From: Halobellus sp. Atlit-31R
Lineage (GTDB): Archaea; Halobacteriota; Halobacteria; Halobacteriales; Haloferacaceae
Direction of reading: 5' to 3'
Length of the DNA stretch: 64,000 nt
Assembly (NCBI GenBank): GCA_003665935.1
Contig: QPLR01000001.1
Location: 496,001 to 560,000 of the forward strand
The first letter of the stretch is position 1, and every line of letters starts with the position of its first letter. The notes beneath the pieces are model-generated. The model saw nothing but the letters and a program-made list of their open reading frames with translations, had not been told where the DNA came from and searched no databases. Positions 61,226 to 64,000 of this stretch are shown here, piece by piece. A program made the translations under genes and the position numbers.

Positions 61226-62007
61226 GGGTCCTCCTCCCGCAGCGATCGCGGCGGAACGGGCGCGGTGACGTTCGTCGGCTCGGTTTCTACGGTTTTCGCG
61301 GGTTCTGCGGTTCGTATGGCTTTCGCGGGTTCTGCGGTTCGTATGGCTTTCGCGGGTTCTGCGGTTCGTATGGCTTTCGTGGTTTCTGCGGTTTTCGCGG
61401 ACTCCCGGTCGCCCTCGTCGACGAGCCGGACCGACACGCGGTCGTCGACGACAGTGACGACCGCCCGCGACGGCGACGAACTGCGCCACGCGCCGCCGAG
61501 CGCTGTGGGCGGGAGCACCGAGAGCCGGACGCGACCGCCGACCGCGTCGTCGGGGTGGACGAGTCGCAGCGTCGGCGCGGCCGACTCGTCTTCGGCCACG
61601 ATCCGGTACGGATCGCCGCGGATCGCCGGCGGAAGCCGAACCGCCACGCTGCGGTGGACGTGCGCGCTAGCGGTTGCAGGAACCGCGGATTCGACGCGCT
61701 CGGCGGCCGCGACGACCGTTCGATCGCCGAGTTCGGTGCCGACAGCCGCTCGGTAGTCGGGTGCGATGCCGCCGAAGAGCGTCGTCGTCAGGAGCGCGAC
61801 GAACAGCACGCCGACGCCGAGTTCGAGCGTCTTCCCGACGGCCGGAGCGAGCCCGCGCTCCGGCGACGTCCAATGCTGAATCCGCGGCGAGAGCGCTCCA
61901 TCCCGGTCCCGCAGCGAGGGCGCTCCATCTCGATCCTGCAACGGCGGCGCTCCATCCCGCTCCTGCAACAGCGGCGCTCGCTGCTGCGCGGCGTCACCGC
62001 CGTTCAT
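61222..62007 (-). CDS. Pilus-operon membrane protein with two 9-residue repeat tracts
   Basis: A 261-residue protein from ATG at 62007. The N-terminal cytoplasmic part has three to four copies of a 9-residue unit (ERDGAPPLQ-like). One membrane helix follows (GVGVLFVALLTTTLFGG), then an outer beta-rich domain. Near the C terminus lie three exact copies of a 9-residue unit (KAIRTAEPA-like) plus degenerate flanks. Its hydrophobic helix is preceded by a longer leader than its neighbours, so it may be a structural anchor rather than a pilin. Overlaps both neighbours by 4 bp. Confidence 0.72.
   Translation of the reverse strand: MNGGDAAQQRAPLLQERDGAPPLQDRDGAPSLRDRDGALSPRIQHWTSPERGLAPAVGKTLELGVGVLFVALLTTTLFGGIAPDYRAAVGTELGDRTVVAAAERVESAVPATASAHVHRSVAVRLPPAIRGDPYRIVAEDESAAPTLRLVHPDDAVGGRVRLSVLPPTALGGAWRSSSPSRAVVTVVDDRVSVRLVDEGDRESAKTAETTKAIRTAEPAKAIRTAEPAKAIRTAEPAKTVETEPTNVTAPVPPRSLREEDP
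61300..61380. repeat. Three 27-bp tandem repeats near the 3' end of the gene
   Basis: The unit GGGTTCTGCGGTTCGTATGG plus CTTTCGC occurs at 61300-61326, 61327-61353 and 61354-61380 with one difference (last base T). Partial copies flank it at about 61281-61299 and 61381-61400. Each encodes a 9-residue repeat on the minus strand. Confidence 0.95.
61894..61980. repeat. 27-bp tandem repeats near the 5' end of the same gene
   Basis: CGCTCCAT recurs at 61894, 61921 and 61948, with a partial copy at 61975. Units are similar but not identical and encode RDGAP-type 9-residue repeats on the minus strand. Confidence 0.85.
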
Positions 62008-62747
62008 CGACCCACCTCGACGGCGAGCCGCACGTCGTGGACGACGAGGTGGACGGTGCGTCTGCCACCGAACGACGCAATCACGCTCGGCACGCCGTCG
62101 CCGTCGATGTCGCGACGCGATGTCGTCGCCCCGCGCTCCCGCAGGTGGCGTTCCCACGCGGCCGGGGCCCGCGTCTCGATGCCGACGCGGTACGTGGACG
62201 CCGGGAGGTCGACCCGGTCGGTGTCGGCGTCGGTTCGGAGCCGCACCACGAGCCGGTGCCCGCCGGTCGAGACGCCGTCCGCGCCGCTGGCGTTCAGCAC
62301 CGGGACGCCGACGTACAGGGTGCCGTTCGCGGGAGCGACGCGGCTCGGTGCGACGACGCGGCTCCCCCGTTCGTCGCGCTGGACCACCGCTCCGGCAAAG
62401 CCGGTGACGCGCTGGCCGCCGTCGGCGTAGACGATCGCGCCGGCGTGGCCCGCCCAGACGACGCCGTCGCCGTCGAGGAGCCACACCGTTCGATTGACCA
62501 CCTGGACCGTTCCGGTCGCGAGTTCGACGGTCGTCGCCCGGTCGCCGGCGGCAGGTTCGAGTGCCGTCTCGAAGTCGGCCCCCACGCGGGTCGCCGCTGC
62601 CGAGGTGGCACCGTCGTCGACGAGCGATCCGGCGGTCGCGGTCAGCCCGCCGACCGCGAGCACGGTCACCCCGAGGAGGAGCGCGACGCCGACGACGGCC
62701 GTCTGGCCGCGGTCGGGGGCCCGCTTCGTCTCAGTGCTCACGCTCAT
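62004..62747 (-). CDS. Pseudopilin-like secreted protein
   Basis: A 247-residue protein from ATG at 62747. KRAPDRGQTAVVGVALLLGVTV has basic residues, DRGQ and a long hydrophobic helix: a class III signal for prepilin peptidase. The outer domain is beta-rich (TVQVVNRTVWLLDGDGVVWA, GSRVVAPSRVAPANGTLYVG, STGGHRLVVRLRTDADTDRV) and ends IDGDGVPSVIASFGGRRTVH. It is one of the larger members of the operon and overlaps the tadC stop by 4 bp. A major pilin-like or secreted surface protein. Confidence 0.78.
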   Translation of the reverse strand: MSVSTETKRAPDRGQTAVVGVALLLGVTVLAVGGLTATAGSLVDDGATSAAATRVGADFETALEPAAGDRATTVELATGTVQVVNRTVWLLDGDGVVWAGHAGAIVYADGGQRVTGFAGAVVQRDERGSRVVAPSRVAPANGTLYVGVPVLNASGADGVSTGGHRLVVRLRTDADTDRVDLPASTYRVGIETRAPAAWERHLRERGATTSRRDIDGDGVPSVIASFGGRRTVHLVVHDVRLAVEVGR

Positions 62748-64000
62748 ATCAACCCCGCCGCGGTGAAGACGACGTGACAGATCGCGACCAGACAGCCGGA
62801 GTGCAAGAGTGCCTCGTACTGCCCGCGGCTGGCGACGCCGGCGAACCAACCGGACGCGAGCATCGTCGCCTGCGTCGTCACGTAGACTCGGTACTGATCG
62901 CGGGCGAGGTCGACCGCGCCGGGGTCGACGGCGACGCCGGACAGTTCCGACATCGTCGACAGCCGATCGAAGCCGGCGAAGACGTTGGCGCTCGTCGCGA
63001 CGCTGATCCCCACGACGAGGAGCGCGGTCGTCCAGCCGACGGCGACGTAGACGAGCATCCCCGAGCGGAGGGCCCGCTTCTCGTGGTAGAGGCGGCCGAC
63101 CTCGCTCTGCAGCGTCTCGAAGACGACGCCCGTGTCGCTGCCTGCGTCGAGCGCACCGACGACCAGTCCGACCGTCTGCTCCGCCATCGGCGTTCCCACG
63201 CGGTCGACGAACCGATCGAGGGCGGCGGTCCGCAGGTCGGCGTCGCCGCGCCGAGCAGACGTCGTGAGCTGGAGGTTCATCGAGAGATCCGCGACGTCGG
63301 CGTTCAGCGGCCCGAGGTCGACGTCGCGGGCGACGTGCTCGACCGCCGCCGAGAACGGCCGGCCGAGGTTGACGTGCCCGGAGACGGCGTGGACGAAGTC
63401 CTTCAGTTCGTGGTCCTTCGCGTCGTCGAGTCGCGCGCGGCGGACGGCGACGAGGCCGACGGGGATCGCGTAGCCGACGTACGCGATCAGGAACGCGACG
63501 ACGACGTCGACGCCGAGCAGGACCGCCGCGACGAGCGCTGCGACGCCGACGGGCGCGAACGCGACGCTCGCACTCGCTGGGTTCGTCGTCGCCGTGCGGA
63601 GCGCGTCGACCGTGCGCTCGGGGCGACGGTAAGTGACGTGCTGGTCCGGCGGGCGAAGCCGTGCGACGAGCCCCGCAGTCCCGAGCCCGACCGCGAGGAT
63701 GAACGCGGCGCTGCCATAGACGGCGAGAGCCCGGAGCGTCACCGCGCCGAGCGGCGTCGCGACGGGAGCCGAAAGCTCGGGCGCGACGATGCTCATCACC
63801 GTGACGACGATGACGAGAAGCGCCGGGAGGACGAGCAGAACCACGAACAGTTCCGCGAGCAGCTCCAGAAAGCCCTGCGCCCGGCGGCGGTCCCGGTCCT
63901 GCTGGTGTCGCAGCATCCGACTCTCCATCGAGAGATACTCCCGGAGCGCGTCCGGTCCCTGCTCGGCGTGCTCGCGAAACTTCAGGAGGAACGGCGCGAG
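62744..64000 (-). CDS. Type II/IV secretion platform protein TadC/PilC (5' end outside window)
   Basis: The reading frame is open to the window edge, so only the C-terminal 418 or so residues are seen (FREHAEQGPDALREYLSMES at the start). About six or seven helices are visible. The last half contains the GspF/TadC domain: HAVSGHVNLGRPFSAAVEHV, AEQTVGLVVGALDAGSDTG and LQSEVGRLYHEKRALRSGM. The protein is the inner-membrane platform on which a FlaI/PilB-type ATPase acts, probably encoded just beyond the edge. It heads a tightly overlapping run of five secreted proteins. Confidence 0.9.
   Translation of the reverse strand, partial: LAPFLLKFREHAEQGPDALREYLSMESRMLRHQQDRDRRRAQGFLELLAELFVVLLVLPALLVIVVTVMSIVAPELSAPVATPLGAVTLRALAVYGSAAFILAVGLGTAGLVARLRPPDQHVTYRRPERTVDALRTATTNPASASVAFAPVGVAALVAAVLLGVDVVVAFLIAYVGYAIPVGLVAVRRARLDDAKDHELKDFVHAVSGHVNLGRPFSAAVEHVARDVDLGPLNADVADLSMNLQLTTSARRGDADLRTAALDRFVDRVGTPMAEQTVGLVVGALDAGSDTGVVFETLQSEVGRLYHEKRALRSGMLVYVAVGWTTALLVVGISVATSANVFAGFDRLSTMSELSGVAVDPGAVDLARDQYRVYVTTQATMLASGWFAGVASRGQYEALLHSGCLVAICHVVFTAAGLI

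Noticed and set aside
61281-61400. Possible CRISPR array
   Set aside because: 27-bp units are head to tail, keep a 9-residue reading frame, and lie inside a gene.

Overview
The window is chromosomal DNA from a halophilic archaeon (class Halobacteria; an order close to Haloferax/Halorubrum is likely but not proven). Signs seen directly: about two-thirds G+C, C/G-ending codons, strongly acidic proteins, many GTG starts, TATA boxes about 25-30 nt before start codons (leaderless mRNAs), and archaeal genes (RpoL, RpoP, L37Ae, prefoldin beta, Pcc1, FtsZ2 with CdrS/CdrL, HemAT, RIO2, split GMP synthase). It is dense core genome. No complete insertion sequence, prophage or CRISPR array was found.

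Layout. 1-7041: Mrp-type Na+/H+ antiporter operon (end of mnhF, mnhG, an MrpA C-terminal-like subunit, mnhB, mnhC and three large MnhD/MnhA-type subunits). 7308-10601: TrkA-N protein, APC transporter with C-terminal Usp domains, Lrp/AsnC regulator. 10609-13780: coaBC, an FAD protein and an unknown protein on the minus strand. 13903-17618: SRPBCC protein and the trkA-trkH potassium uptake pair. 17685-19264: gatC-gatA. 19431-21335: HemAT aerotaxis transducer. 21418-23795: NUDIX hydrolase, asparagine-synthase-like protein, PHP protein. 23937-29157: purL, two small proteins, hisF, rpoL, MBL-fold protein. 29277-34039: membrane J-protein, UDG-like protein, unknown, RIO2 kinase, lipoate ligase-like protein. 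34114-38052: endonuclease IV, exported exonuclease/phosphatase, methyltransferase, unknown. 38406-41701: ncsA, ftsZ2, cdrS, cdrL. 41830-49078: cobalamin assembly and salvage operon (HAD, cbiB, cobS, cobY, cobT, cobD, cbiZ) followed by cbiA. 49151-50626: L37Ae, RpoP, Pcc1, prefoldin beta, DUF3194. 50726-54881: DUF2070, guaAA, Usp, HNH, DUF192. 54981-56552: 2-isopropylmalate/citramalate synthase. 56671-56755: tRNA-Ser(CGA). 56824-59505: sensor histidine kinase and membrane protein. 59534-64000: type IV pilus-like operon read leftward (five secreted pseudopilin-like proteins and a TadC/PilC platform protein cut by the window edge).

How the genes fit together. The Mrp antiporter, the APC-Usp transporter and TrkAH form an ion and solute homeostasis block. 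The 40-41 kb block is the CdrS-FtsZ2-CdrL cell-division control unit, with a repeated GTAAGAC element, including an 18-bp inverted repeat, in its control region. The cobalamin genes overlap by 4-16 bp and probably make one translationally coupled transcript. No CobZ-type terminal phosphatase is seen among them, so the leading HAD gene is a candidate for that step.

The most unusual window-wide signal is near-absence of the tetranucleotide CATG: about seven sites seen by eye against a composition expectation near 200. Four of those seven fall within 200 bp of one Mrp gene.
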